From Defluviitalea phaphyphila (GTDB lineage Bacteria; Bacillota; Clostridia; Lachnospirales; Defluviitaleaceae): a stretch of DNA of 64,000 nt. The notes beneath the pieces are model-generated. The model saw only the letters and a program-made list of their open reading frames with translations. It had not been told where the DNA came from and ran no database searches. The DNA is taken from contig NZ_JWID01000002.1 of the NCBI RefSeq assembly GCF_001466305.1, positions 133,344 through 197,343 on the forward strand. The letters are read 5' to 3'. Both the position numbers and the translations under genes were made by a program. Below, one piece after another: positions 9,648 through 18,032 of the stretch. Every line of letters begins with the position of its first letter. Within the stretch, counting starts at the first letter, position 1.

Positions 9648-10819
9648 TGAAAATAAAGAAATATCAAGCAGAAACAGAATTTCAAGCAATGAAAAAGGCT
9701 AAAAAAGATTTAGGTGAAGAGGCGATTATTTTAAATGTAAAAAAAACTAATCCAAAAGGTATTTTAAAATGGTTTAAAAAGCCTTTAGTAGAAATAACTG
9801 CTGCTTTAGATGAAGAAAAATCATCAAATTTTGCAAATACATTAAATAATATATCTTCTAAAAAAGTACATATAAATAATTTATCAGAAAATATAATAAA
9901 AGAACAAAGTACAACAATTAAATCATTAGAAAATAAATTAGATAATTTGGAAGAGTTAATTATTAAAATAGCAGAAAGAGAAAACAAGTTAAATATAGAT
10001 GATAAAAATAATAACAAAGAAAATATTTATGATAATCCAGTTTTACAATTATTTTATGATAATCTTATTAAAAATGAAGTTACTCCAGAATTAGCTAAAA
10101 CGATTTTAAAAGAATTAAATCAAACATATAAAAATAATCAAAATGATATAGATAATTTAGTAAGAATTGTATATAATCAAATTATAGAAATTATTGGGGA
10201 ACCTAAACCAATTCAAATAGATGATACTCCTAAAATTGTCTTTTTTATTGGACCAACTGGGGTAGGGAAAACTACTACAATTGCCAAAATAACAGCCCAT
10301 TTTTCTCTAAATATGAAGAAAAAAGTTGGTTTAATTACAGCAGATACATATCGTATTGCAGCAGTAGAACAATTAAAAACTTATGCAGAAATATTAAATG
10401 TGCCAGTAGAAGTAATTTATTCTTCTGAAGAACTTTTAGAAACTTTAAAAAAGATGGAAGAAAAAGATATTATATTAATTGATACTGCAGGAAGGTCACA
10501 TAAAAATGAAAAACAATTTCAAGAATTACATGATTTATTAGACAAAGTAGATAAAAAAGAAGTATTTTTAGTTTTAAGTGCAACTACTAAATATAGAGAT
10601 ATGTTAAAAATAATTAGTAAATATTCTTCTATTTCAGACTATAATATCATTTTTACTAAAATTGATGAGACTACAGCATTAGGTTCTATATTAAATATAA
10701 AGTATGTAACTAATAAAAATTTATCATACATGACATTTGGACAAAATGTACCAGACGATATTGAAGTAATTAGTCCGGAAAAAATAGCAAAGATGTTATT
10801 AGGGAGAATTGATGAGTGA
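9647..10819 (+). CDS. flhF: Flagellar biosynthesis SRP-type GTPase FlhF
   Basis: 390 residues. The N-terminal basic region (about 1-70, KIKKYQAETEFQAMKKAKKDLG) is typical of FlhF. A charged linker follows, then an SRP-family NG domain with G1 GPTGVGKTTT at about 202-211, TADTYRIAAVEQLKTYA, the G3 IDTAGRSH and the G4-like TKIDET. FlhF localises flagellar assembly and is controlled by FlhG, encoded next. The ATG overlaps the last base of flhA (TAATG). Confidence 0.95.
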   Translation: MKIKKYQAETEFQAMKKAKKDLGEEAIILNVKKTNPKGILKWFKKPLVEITAALDEEKSSNFANTLNNISSKKVHINNLSENIIKEQSTTIKSLENKLDNLEELIIKIAERENKLNIDDKNNNKENIYDNPVLQLFYDNLIKNEVTPELAKTILKELNQTYKNNQNDIDNLVRIVYNQIIEIIGEPKPIQIDDTPKIVFFIGPTGVGKTTTIAKITAHFSLNMKKKVGLITADTYRIAAVEQLKTYAEILNVPVEVIYSSEELLETLKKMEEKDIILIDTAGRSHKNEKQFQELHDLLDKVDKKEVFLVLSATTKYRDMLKIISKYSSISDYNIIFTKIDETTALGSILNIKYVTNKNLSYMTFGQNVPDDIEVISPEKIAKMLLGRIDE

Positions 10820-11700
10820 TGGACCAGGCAGAAAATTTAAGGAGAATTGTAAATAATCGAATAAATTATGATATTACTAATTCTAATTCCTCAAGAGTTA
10901 TAACTATTACTAGTGGAAAAGGTGGAGTTGGAAAAACAAATGTAGCAGTTAATTTAGCTGTGCAGTTTCAAAAAGTTGGGAAAAAAGTTATTATAATTGA
11001 TGCAGATTTTGGATTGGCTAATATAGAAGTACTTCTTGGAATTGTTCCTAAATTTAATCTTAGTGATGTGATAAATGGGAGAAAGAATATCACAGATATA
11101 ATAATAAAAGGTCCTCAAAACATTAAGTTTATTTCAGGAGGTTCAGGAGTTCAAGATTTAATTAGGCTTAATAAAAATCAATTAAATTATTTTATTAAAA
11201 ATATGAGTTTATTGGATGAAATAGCAGATATTATTTTGATTGATACAGGAGCTGGATTAACAGAAGCTGTATTAAGTTTTTCAAAAGCAGCAGAAGAGAT
11301 TGTTTTAGTTACTACCCCAGAACCTACTTCTATCACTGATGCTTATGCTCTTATAAAAACATTATATATTCAAGATAAAAATGCAGTTCCTAATATAAAA
11401 TTATTAGTTAACAAAGTAGACAATGAAAAAGAAGGATTAGAAATAAGTAACAAATTAAAACAAGTATCTAAAAAGTTTTTAAATATAGAAATTGAAGAAG
11501 TGGGATATATTCCATATGATAGAAATTTAATTAAATCAGTAAAATTACAAGACCCTGTTTCCATTAGTTTTCCCAAAAGTGAATCTAGCAAGGCTTTTAA
11601 AAAGATTGCTAATAAAATTCTTAATGCAAATCATAAAGATAAAACAAAACTACAGTTTTCTGCATTTATAAAACGTTTAATGGATGTATTTAGTAATTAA
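10819..11700 (+). CDS. flhG: MinD-like ATPase FlhG (YlxH), flagellar number regulator
   Basis: About 293 residues. A deviant Walker A, KGGVGKT at 34-40, VIIIDADFGLANIEVLLG, and the Walker B region IILIDTGAGL identify a ParA/MinD ATPase. The gene order flhF-flhG shows which one. FlhG stimulates FlhF GTPase activity and helps set flagellar number. The ATG at 10819 overlaps the flhF stop (TGATG). An in-frame GTG three bases upstream would add one residue. AGGGAGAA at 10801-10808 is the ribosome binding site, inside flhF. Confidence 0.93.
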   Translation: MDQAENLRRIVNNRINYDITNSNSSRVITITSGKGGVGKTNVAVNLAVQFQKVGKKVIIIDADFGLANIEVLLGIVPKFNLSDVINGRKNITDIIIKGPQNIKFISGGSGVQDLIRLNKNQLNYFIKNMSLLDEIADIILIDTGAGLTEAVLSFSKAAEEIVLVTTPEPTSITDAYALIKTLYIQDKNAVPNIKLLVNKVDNEKEGLEISNKLKQVSKKFLNIEIEEVGYIPYDRNLIKSVKLQDPVSISFPKSESSKAFKKIANKILNANHKDKTKLQFSAFIKRLMDVFSN

Positions 11701-11726
11701 TCGAGATATAAATAAAGGGTGAGTTT

Positions 11727-12371
11727 ATGAAAAGCATTTTAATTCCAGGGACTAAATTAGAGATAAAATATAATAATGAGATAGATGAAAAAAAGAATTA
11801 TACATTTATTAGTCAAATAGAAGAATATATAGATGAAAATAATTTAATAATATCGGCTCCTATATTTAAAGGTGAAATAGTTCCATTAAGATTAAATAAA
11901 GAGTATACATTGATTATTTATGGGAATAAAGGACTTTATGAATGTAAAATTATACTAAAAAAACGTTTAAAAAAAGAGAATATAGAGATGGTAAAAATAG
12001 AGATAATATCATCTTTAATTAAAATTCAGAGAAGGGATTTTTTTAGATTAGAATGTGTAATTCCAGTAGAATTTACTGTAAATAATGTTTTAAATAAAGG
12101 AATTATTAAAGATATTAGTGGTGGAGGAATTAAATTTATTTCAAATATAGAATTGAATATCAATGACGAAATTAATTTTAATTTTGTTTTAAATAATAAA
12201 AAAATGTCTTTATTAGGAATAATTTTAACAAAAGAAGATTCGAATGTAGAAAAATATAAATATCAGTATAGAGTAGCATTTAAGGATATTAGTGAAAAAG
12301 ATCAAGAATGTATAGTAGAATTTATTTTTTTAGAACAAAGGAGAATAGTTAGACAAAATAAAGGGTTGTGA
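11727..12371 (+). CDS. PilZ-domain c-di-GMP receptor, YcgR/YpfA-like flagellar brake
   Basis: 214 residues. The N-terminal half resembles the YcgR_2/PilZN domain. The C-terminal half is a PilZ domain with the c-di-GMP binding arginines in QRRDFFRLEC and the DISGGGIKF (D/NxSxxG) motif. Family knowledge: such proteins bind the stator or switch when c-di-GMP is high and slow rotation. A gene for one between flhG and cheB is common in Clostridia (ylxQ-region equivalents are in other operons). AAGGGTGAG precedes the ATG. The motor target in this organism is inferred from context, not shown. Confidence 0.85.
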   Translation: MKSILIPGTKLEIKYNNEIDEKKNYTFISQIEEYIDENNLIISAPIFKGEIVPLRLNKEYTLIIYGNKGLYECKIILKKRLKKENIEMVKIEIISSLIKIQRRDFFRLECVIPVEFTVNNVLNKGIIKDISGGGIKFISNIELNINDEINFNFVLNNKKMSLLGIILTKEDSNVEKYKYQYRVAFKDISEKDQECIVEFIFLEQRRIVRQNKGL

Positions 12372-12375
12372 TTTT

Positions 12376-13464
12376 GTGATTAAAAAGAAAAAAATCTTAG
12401 TCATCGATGATTCTGCTTTTATGAGAAGAGTCATTTCTGATATAATTAATAGTGATAATAGATTAATAGTAGTGGGAACTGCAAAAAATGGAAAAGAAGG
12501 ATTAAGAAAAATAAAAGAACTAAATCCAGATGTTATTACAACAGATATAGAAATGCCTACAATGAATGGGTTAGAAATGATAAAGATATTAATGGAAACA
12601 ACCCCTAAACCTGTTTTAGTAATCAGTGCATTTACTAAAGAAGGAGCAGATACTACTATTAAGGCTTTAGAACTAGGAGCAGTTGATTTTATAACTAAGC
12701 CAGAAAATATTTTTAAAATAAACAAGGAAGAAACTAAAAAGCAAATATTAGAAAAAATTATTACAGCTTCTAATATTCGTAATTTACCTCATAAAAATAT
12801 TAAAAATATAAGAAAAGATATAAAAAACATAGAAAAAAATACTATAAAAAAAGAAAGTATAAAAGAATATGGTAAATATTTGCGAAAAATAGTAGCAATA
12901 GGAACTTCTACAGGAGGACCAAGAGCGTTACAAGAAGTATTGCCATATATCCCCAAAACTTTACCAGCAAGTTATGTGATAGTCCAACATATGCCTCCAG
13001 GTTTTACAAAATCATTATCTGAAAGATTAAATAGTTTAAGTGATATAACTGTAAAGGAAGCAAAAGATAAAGATATTTTATATCCAGGAGTAGCTTATAT
13101 TGCTCCTGGAGATTATCATATTTTAATAGAAAAAGCAAATAATTCCTCTGACTATTGGATTAGATTATCTAGTAGCCCGCCTGTAGCAGGACATAGACCT
13201 TCAGTTAATGTTATGTTTAATTCTTTAATAGAAACTAATTTTAATGATATTATTGGGGTAATTATGACAGGAATGGGGACTGATGGACTAGAAGGCATGA
13301 AAAATCTAAAAAGAAAAAAAAATGCTTTTATTATTGCTCAGGAAGAAAAAAGTTGTGTTGTTTATGGTATGCCTAGAGCTGTAATAGAGGCCGGTATTGC
13401 AGATGTAGTAGTTCCTTTGCATAAGATTGCTAAAGAAATTATTAAAGTAGTGGAGGTGTTTTAA
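12376..13464 (+). CDS. cheB: Chemotaxis protein-glutamate methylesterase/deamidase CheB
   Basis: 362 residues starting at GTG 12376 behind AAGGG. There is an N-terminal receiver domain (about 5-115) with Asp11/Asp12 and phosphoacceptor Asp57, a Lys-rich linker (about 130-165), then the methylesterase domain with catalytic Ser178 (GTSTGGP), His205 (QHMPPGF) and Asp303 (TGMGTDG). CheB removes methyl groups from chemoreceptors during adaptation. Its partner methyltransferase CheR is not encoded in this window. cheA follows after one base. Confidence 0.95.
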   Translation: MIKKKKILVIDDSAFMRRVISDIINSDNRLIVVGTAKNGKEGLRKIKELNPDVITTDIEMPTMNGLEMIKILMETTPKPVLVISAFTKEGADTTIKALELGAVDFITKPENIFKINKEETKKQILEKIITASNIRNLPHKNIKNIRKDIKNIEKNTIKKESIKEYGKYLRKIVAIGTSTGGPRALQEVLPYIPKTLPASYVIVQHMPPGFTKSLSERLNSLSDITVKEAKDKDILYPGVAYIAPGDYHILIEKANNSSDYWIRLSSSPPVAGHRPSVNVMFNSLIETNFNDIIGVIMTGMGTDGLEGMKNLKRKKNAFIIAQEEKSCVVYGMPRAVIEAGIADVVVPLHKIAKEIIKVVEVF

Positions 13465-13465
13465 T

Positions 13466-15523
13466 ATGGATATGAGTCAATATTTAGATATTTTTATTGA
13501 AGAATCAAAGGATCATCTTCAAAATTTAAATGAAAGTTTGTTAGAATTAGAAAATTCTCCAAATGATATGTCAATTTTAAACGAAATATTTCGTGTAGCT
13601 CATACATTAAAAGGTATGGCTGGCACTATGGGATTTGTAAGAATGCAAAAATTAACTCATAATATGGAAAATGTTCTTTCAGAAATTCGTAATGGACATA
13701 TAAAAGCTAACTCTAATTTATTAGATATACTTTTTAAATGTTTAGATGCACTAGAAGATTACATAGATAAAATTACAAATACAGGTAGTGAAGGAGAAGA
13801 AGAATATTCAGATATTATTAAAAATTTAAATGATATTTTATCATCTGATACAAATAAAGAAGAGAAAGAACAAGATTCCATAGATGAAAAATCTTCAGTT
13901 GATAATGATAAAGAAGATTCAGAAACTTCAAATATTTCAATGAATGAATTTGAAAACAATGCAGTAAAAACTGCTGTATCAAAAGGATACAATGTATATG
14001 AAATTACTATTTATTTAAACAAAAATTGTGTATTAAAATCAGCTCGTGCATTTATTGTTTTTAAAACTTTAGAAAGTCATGGAGAAATTATTAAGTCAAT
14101 TCCTAGTGTTGAAGATATAGAAGATGAAAAATTTGAATTTGAATTTACTCTTGTAATAATATCAAAATCATCTAAAGATATAATAAAAAAGGATTTATTA
14201 TCTATTGCTGAAATAGATAAAATAGTTTTAAAAGATATTTTAATTCAGGTTGATTCTAATAATGTAGTTAATAAAGAAGTTAATGAAAATAAAAAAGATA
14301 TTGCAACAAAAAGTCTAAAAAATACTTACGAACAACCTAAAAATACTTCAAAAGAGGTAAATAAAAGGCAAAAACCAAAAGCTGGAAAAACTGTAAGAGT
14401 AGATATTGACCGTCTAGATACTTTAATGAATTTAGTTAGTGAGTTAATTATTGTAAAGACTAGATTAGAAGGAACTGAAGGAGGAAATAATAATCAAAAT
14501 TATAATGAGGCAGTAGAATATCTAGAAAGAATTACGACTAGTTTACATGACGCAGTAATGAAAGTAAGGATGGTTCCTGTTGAGAGAGTATTTAATCGTT
14601 TTCCAAGAATGATAAGAGATTTATCTAGAAAATTAAATAAAGATATAGAACTTAATATGTCAGGAGAAGAAACAGAATTAGATAGAACGGTTATTGATGA
14701 AATAGGAGACCCTTTAATCCATTTATTAAGAAATGCTGCTGACCATGGATTAGAAACAACAGAAGAAAGAATTCAAAACCATAAAGAAAAAACAGGACAT
14801 ATTTATCTTAGAGCTTATCAAGATGGTAATAATGTAGTAATTGAAGTTGAAGATGATGGAAGAGGAATTGATGCAAATAAGATAAAAAATAAAGCCATTG
14901 AAAAAGGGATTGTTACTCCAGAATTAGCAGAAAATATGTCTGAGAAAGATTTAATTGAATTATTATTTAAACCTAGTTTTAGCACAGCAAAAACGATCTC
15001 TGATATATCAGGAAGAGGAGTAGGATTAGATGTAGTAAAAACTAAAATAGAAGCTTTAGGAGGAGATATAGAAGTCGTATCTAATTTGGGAAGAGGAAGT
15101 AAGTTTATTGTTAGACTTCCCTTAACTCTTGCTATTATTCAGGCACTTATGGTGAAAATAGGAGACGAAAAATATGCTATTCCTCTTAATACAATTCAAA
15201 ATATTGAAGATATAAAAACATCTGAAATACAATATGTGAAAAGTCAAGAAGTTATTATTTTAAGAGATAAGGTTATACCAATAATTCATTTAGATAAAAT
15301 TTTAGACATAGAACAAAAAGTTCAAAAAGATACAATTACTGTTGTAATTGTTAAAAAAGGAGAAAAACAAGCGGGTTTTGTAGTAGACGGTTTAATTGGA
15401 CAACAAGAAATAGTAATAAAATCTTTAGGAAAATATCTTAGTAACATTAAAATGATTGCAGGAGCAACTATTTTAGGAGACGGAGAAGTAGCACTTATTT
15501 TAGATATTAATACATTAGTATAA
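13466..15523 (+). CDS. cheA: Chemotaxis histidine kinase CheA
   Basis: 685 residues with the full five-domain layout. P1 phosphotransfer has His46 (VAHTLKG). A P2-like CheY-binding domain lies near 165-265 after an acidic linker, P3 dimerisation near 305-375, and the P4 ATPase carries the N box HLLRNAADHGLE, G1 DDGRGID and G2 GRGVGLDVV. P5, a CheW-like regulatory domain, runs from about 555. CheA phosphorylates CheY and CheB in response to chemoreceptors. GGAGGTG at 13452-13458, inside cheB, is the ribosome binding site. Confidence 0.96.
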   Translation: MDMSQYLDIFIEESKDHLQNLNESLLELENSPNDMSILNEIFRVAHTLKGMAGTMGFVRMQKLTHNMENVLSEIRNGHIKANSNLLDILFKCLDALEDYIDKITNTGSEGEEEYSDIIKNLNDILSSDTNKEEKEQDSIDEKSSVDNDKEDSETSNISMNEFENNAVKTAVSKGYNVYEITIYLNKNCVLKSARAFIVFKTLESHGEIIKSIPSVEDIEDEKFEFEFTLVIISKSSKDIIKKDLLSIAEIDKIVLKDILIQVDSNNVVNKEVNENKKDIATKSLKNTYEQPKNTSKEVNKRQKPKAGKTVRVDIDRLDTLMNLVSELIIVKTRLEGTEGGNNNQNYNEAVEYLERITTSLHDAVMKVRMVPVERVFNRFPRMIRDLSRKLNKDIELNMSGEETELDRTVIDEIGDPLIHLLRNAADHGLETTEERIQNHKEKTGHIYLRAYQDGNNVVIEVEDDGRGIDANKIKNKAIEKGIVTPELAENMSEKDLIELLFKPSFSTAKTISDISGRGVGLDVVKTKIEALGGDIEVVSNLGRGSKFIVRLPLTLAIIQALMVKIGDEKYAIPLNTIQNIEDIKTSEIQYVKSQEVIILRDKVIPIIHLDKILDIEQKVQKDTITVVIVKKGEKQAGFVVDGLIGQQEIVIKSLGKYLSNIKMIAGATILGDGEVALILDINTLV

Positions 15524-15542
15524 TATAAATAGGGGGAATATT

Positions 15543-15989
15543 ATGGATAATATTTCAAAAGAAGAAATAAAACAATATGTTGTATTTAAATTAGGAAACG
15601 AGGAATATGGAATCGATATACATCAAGTTCAAATCATAGAAAAAATAAAAAAAATCACTAGAGTTCCTAAGGCTCCAGCTCACATAAAAGGAGTAATTAA
15701 TCTTAGAGGAGAAATTATTCCTGTTATGAGTTTAAAAAGTAAGTTTGGATTAGGAGAAGACCAATATACTGATGAAACAAGAATTATTATTGTAAAAATT
15801 GATGATAATCAAATTGGAATGATAGTAGATGAAGTAAAAGAAGTTCTTCAAATTTCTTCAAATTCCATTGAAAATGTTCAGCAAGGAGATATTAATTTAA
15901 ATTTTATTCAAGGAGTAGGAAAAGTTAATCAGCAAATAGTTACTATTCTAAATTTAAGAACTTTAATTGAATTTGTTAAGGATGTTTAG
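15543..15989 (+). CDS. cheW: Chemotaxis adaptor protein CheW
   Basis: 148 residues forming one CheW domain. YVVFKLGNEEYGIDIHQVQII starts it. The conserved IKGVINLRGEIIPVMSLKSKFG and IGMIVDEVKEVLQI follow. CheW couples chemoreceptors to CheA at the membrane. The ATG follows AGGGGGA by seven bases. The gene is between cheA and cheC as in other Firmicutes. No receiver domain is attached, so it is CheW and not CheV. Confidence 0.95.
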   Translation: MDNISKEEIKQYVVFKLGNEEYGIDIHQVQIIEKIKKITRVPKAPAHIKGVINLRGEIIPVMSLKSKFGLGEDQYTDETRIIIVKIDDNQIGMIVDEVKEVLQISSNSIENVQQGDINLNFIQGVGKVNQQIVTILNLRTLIEFVKDV

Positions 15990-16024
15990 TTTAGTGATTT
16001 GTTATTTAATAAAGGGGTGGAATA

Positions 16025-16648
16025 ATGGCAAATATTGATATAGATACGTTAAATACACTTCATCTAGATGTTTTAAAAGAAATTGGTAATATTGGTGCGG
16101 GTAATGCTACTACTGCTCTTGCTAAGCTTCTTAATAAAAAAGTGGATATGGGGGTTCCAAAAGTTAATATTTTAGAATTAAAAAATGTTGCAGATATATT
16201 AGGAGGAGCAGAAAATTTAGTTGTTGGGATTTTACTCAGTGTTTCTGGAGAAGTTAATGGAATGATGATGTTTGTTTTAGAACAAAAATCAGCCCATATT
16301 TTAGTTAATATTTTAATGGGAAGAGAAATTAATAATATATCAGAATTTACAGAAATGGATATATCAGCACTTAAAGAAATTGGAAATATTTTAACAAGTT
16401 CTTATCTCTCTTCTTTATCTGCTTTAACAAATTTAAATATTGTTCCATCTATTCCACAAATGGCTTTTGATATGGCAGGAGCAATACTTAGTGTACCGGC
16501 AATTGAATTTGGTAAAATAGGAGATAAAGTTTTACTTATAGAGACAGAATTTATAGAAGGTATAGACCATGTTATGGGGTATTTTATATTAATACCAGAG
16601 ATAAATTCTTTTGAAAAAATTTTGTTATCTTTAGGAGTTAATATATGA
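16025..16648 (+). CDS. cheC: CheY-P phosphatase CheC
   Basis: 207 residues. Two copies of the CheC active helix are visible: EIGNIGAGNATTALAKLL at about 20-38 and EIGNILTSSYLSSLSALT at about 118-136, each with the key Glu and Asn. It dephosphorylates CheY-P and is stimulated by CheD, encoded next. GGGGTGG precedes the ATG. Its TGA stop overlaps the cheD start (ATGA), so the two partner proteins are likely made in a fixed ratio. Confidence 0.94.
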   Translation: MANIDIDTLNTLHLDVLKEIGNIGAGNATTALAKLLNKKVDMGVPKVNILELKNVADILGGAENLVVGILLSVSGEVNGMMMFVLEQKSAHILVNILMGREINNISEFTEMDISALKEIGNILTSSYLSSLSALTNLNIVPSIPQMAFDMAGAILSVPAIEFGKIGDKVLLIETEFIEGIDHVMGYFILIPEINSFEKILLSLGVNI

Positions 16649-17139
16649 TGGGTTCACGAGAAATTATAAAAGTAGGGATGGCAGATCTTAATATAGCAAA
16701 GTATCCAAATATTTTAACTACTTTAGGATTAGGTTCTTGTGTAGGAATAGCACTTTATGATCCTATTACTAAAATAGGAGGATTAGCTCATATAATGCTT
16801 CCTGACAGCACTCAAATTAAAAATAATTCCAATATAGCCAAATTTGCAGATACAGCTACATTGAAATTAGTAAAAGATATGATTGATATAGGAGCTAAAA
16901 AAGATAGAATAGTAGCTAAACTTGCAGGGGGAGCTCAAATGTTTTCATTTAGTTCTTCCAATGACTTAATGAGCATCGGAGAAAGAAATATATTAGCAGC
17001 TCAGAATATTTTGGCTAAATTAAATATTCCTATTGTAGCTTCTGATACAGGGGAAAATTATGGGAGAACTATAGAATTATATACAGAAAATGGAGAATTA
17101 CTTATTAAAACTATTGGCCATGGGATAAAGAAAATATAA
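16645..17139 (+). CDS. cheD: Chemoreceptor glutamine deamidase CheD
   Basis: 164 residues. The catalytic triad of the family is visible as Thr26, Cys32 and His49 (TLGLGSC...GGLAHIMLP), and KLAGGAQMF and GENYGRTIELY are conserved. CheD deamidates chemoreceptor glutamines and binds CheC. Two start codons, 16645 and 16648, are both possible; the first overlaps the cheC stop. A gap of 116 bases follows before the sigma factor gene. Confidence 0.94.
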   Translation: MMGSREIIKVGMADLNIAKYPNILTTLGLGSCVGIALYDPITKIGGLAHIMLPDSTQIKNNSNIAKFADTATLKLVKDMIDIGAKKDRIVAKLAGGAQMFSFSSSNDLMSIGERNILAAQNILAKLNIPIVASDTGENYGRTIELYTENGELLIKTIGHGIKKI

Positions 17140-17192
17140 AAGGGATTAAAAATAGTTAAAAAGTTGGATATTATTTTTAGTTTAATTTTAGG

Positions 17193-17198
17193 TATAAT
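17193..17198 (+). promoter_or_regulatory. Possible -10 element upstream of sigD
   Basis: TATAAT at 17193-17198 stands in the 116-base gap between cheD and sigD. The nearest -35-like hexamer, TTGGAT at 17164-17169, is 23 bases away, which is too far for a standard promoter. A small hairpin (CTGAAA 17225-17230 with TTTCAG 17240-17245) touches the sigD ribosome binding site AGGAGG at 17244-17249. Independent expression of sigD is possible but weakly supported. Confidence 0.25.
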
Positions 17199-17255
17199 CA
17201 TAATAAAAATATATTTATTATCTGCTGAAAGTAAATTGGTTTCAGGAGGAATTAT

Positions 17256-18020
17256 ATGACAGAAAAAAATATTGTAGAGTTATGGGAACAATACGAAAAA
17301 ACAAATCAACCTGCTTTAAAAGAAAAATTAATAATGGAATATGCTCCCCTAGTTAAATATGTAGCTGGAAGATTAAATATTTATTTAGGTCAAAATGTTG
17401 AATATGAAGATCTTATAAGTTATGGGATATTTGGATTAATTGATGCAATTGATAAATTTGATATTAAAAAAGGAGTTAAGTTCGAAACTTATGCTTCTCT
17501 TAGAATTAGAGGAGCAATATTAGATAGTATAAGAAAATTAGACTGGATTCCAAGATCACTACGACAAAAACATAAAGAAATTGAGAAAATATATGCAGAG
17601 TTAGAGGCAGAATTAGGAAGAGCTCCAACAGATGAGGAATTAGCAAAGAAAATGGGACTTGAAGTTAAAGAAACTCGTGAAATATTAAAAAAAATAAATC
17701 TTATTTCTCTTATTTCCCTAGAAGAATATGTAGAACAAAATAGTGAGTTTAGTGTTGAAAGTTCAAGTAAAAGCAGTGAGCAGCCAGAAAATTATTTAGA
17801 AAAGCAAGAATTAAAAAGAATACTTAAAGAATATATAGAAAAATTACCGGAAAGAGAACAGAAGGTTTTATTTTTTTATTATTTTGAAGATTTAACGCTT
17901 AAAGAAATTAGTGCAATTATGGGAGTATCAGAATCTAGAATATCACAATTACATACAAAAGCTATTACTCGTTTAAGAAGTAAACTAGGAAAGTATAAAA
18001 ATATTTTATTTGAGCTTTAG
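17256..18020 (+). CDS. sigD: RNA polymerase sigma-28 factor for motility (FliA/SigD)
   Basis: 254 residues with regions 2, 3 and 4. YEDLISYGIFGLIDAIDKFD and the SigD/FliA-specific SLRIRGAILDSIRKLDW lie in region 2. WIPRSLRQKHKEIEKIYAELE opens region 3. ERE.KVLFFYYFEDLTLKEISAIMGVSESRISQLH is region 4 in the class pattern. It directs late flagellar and chemotaxis genes and is normally held by FlgM, which is not in this window. A strong TCAGGAGGA site precedes the ATG. Its place after cheD matches Bacillus subtilis sigD. Confidence 0.95.
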   Translation: MTEKNIVELWEQYEKTNQPALKEKLIMEYAPLVKYVAGRLNIYLGQNVEYEDLISYGIFGLIDAIDKFDIKKGVKFETYASLRIRGAILDSIRKLDWIPRSLRQKHKEIEKIYAELEAELGRAPTDEELAKKMGLEVKETREILKKINLISLISLEEYVEQNSEFSVESSSKSSEQPENYLEKQELKRILKEYIEKLPEREQKVLFFYYFEDLTLKEISAIMGVSESRISQLHTKAITRLRSKLGKYKNILFEL

Positions 18021-18032
18021 AGGAGAGATAAA

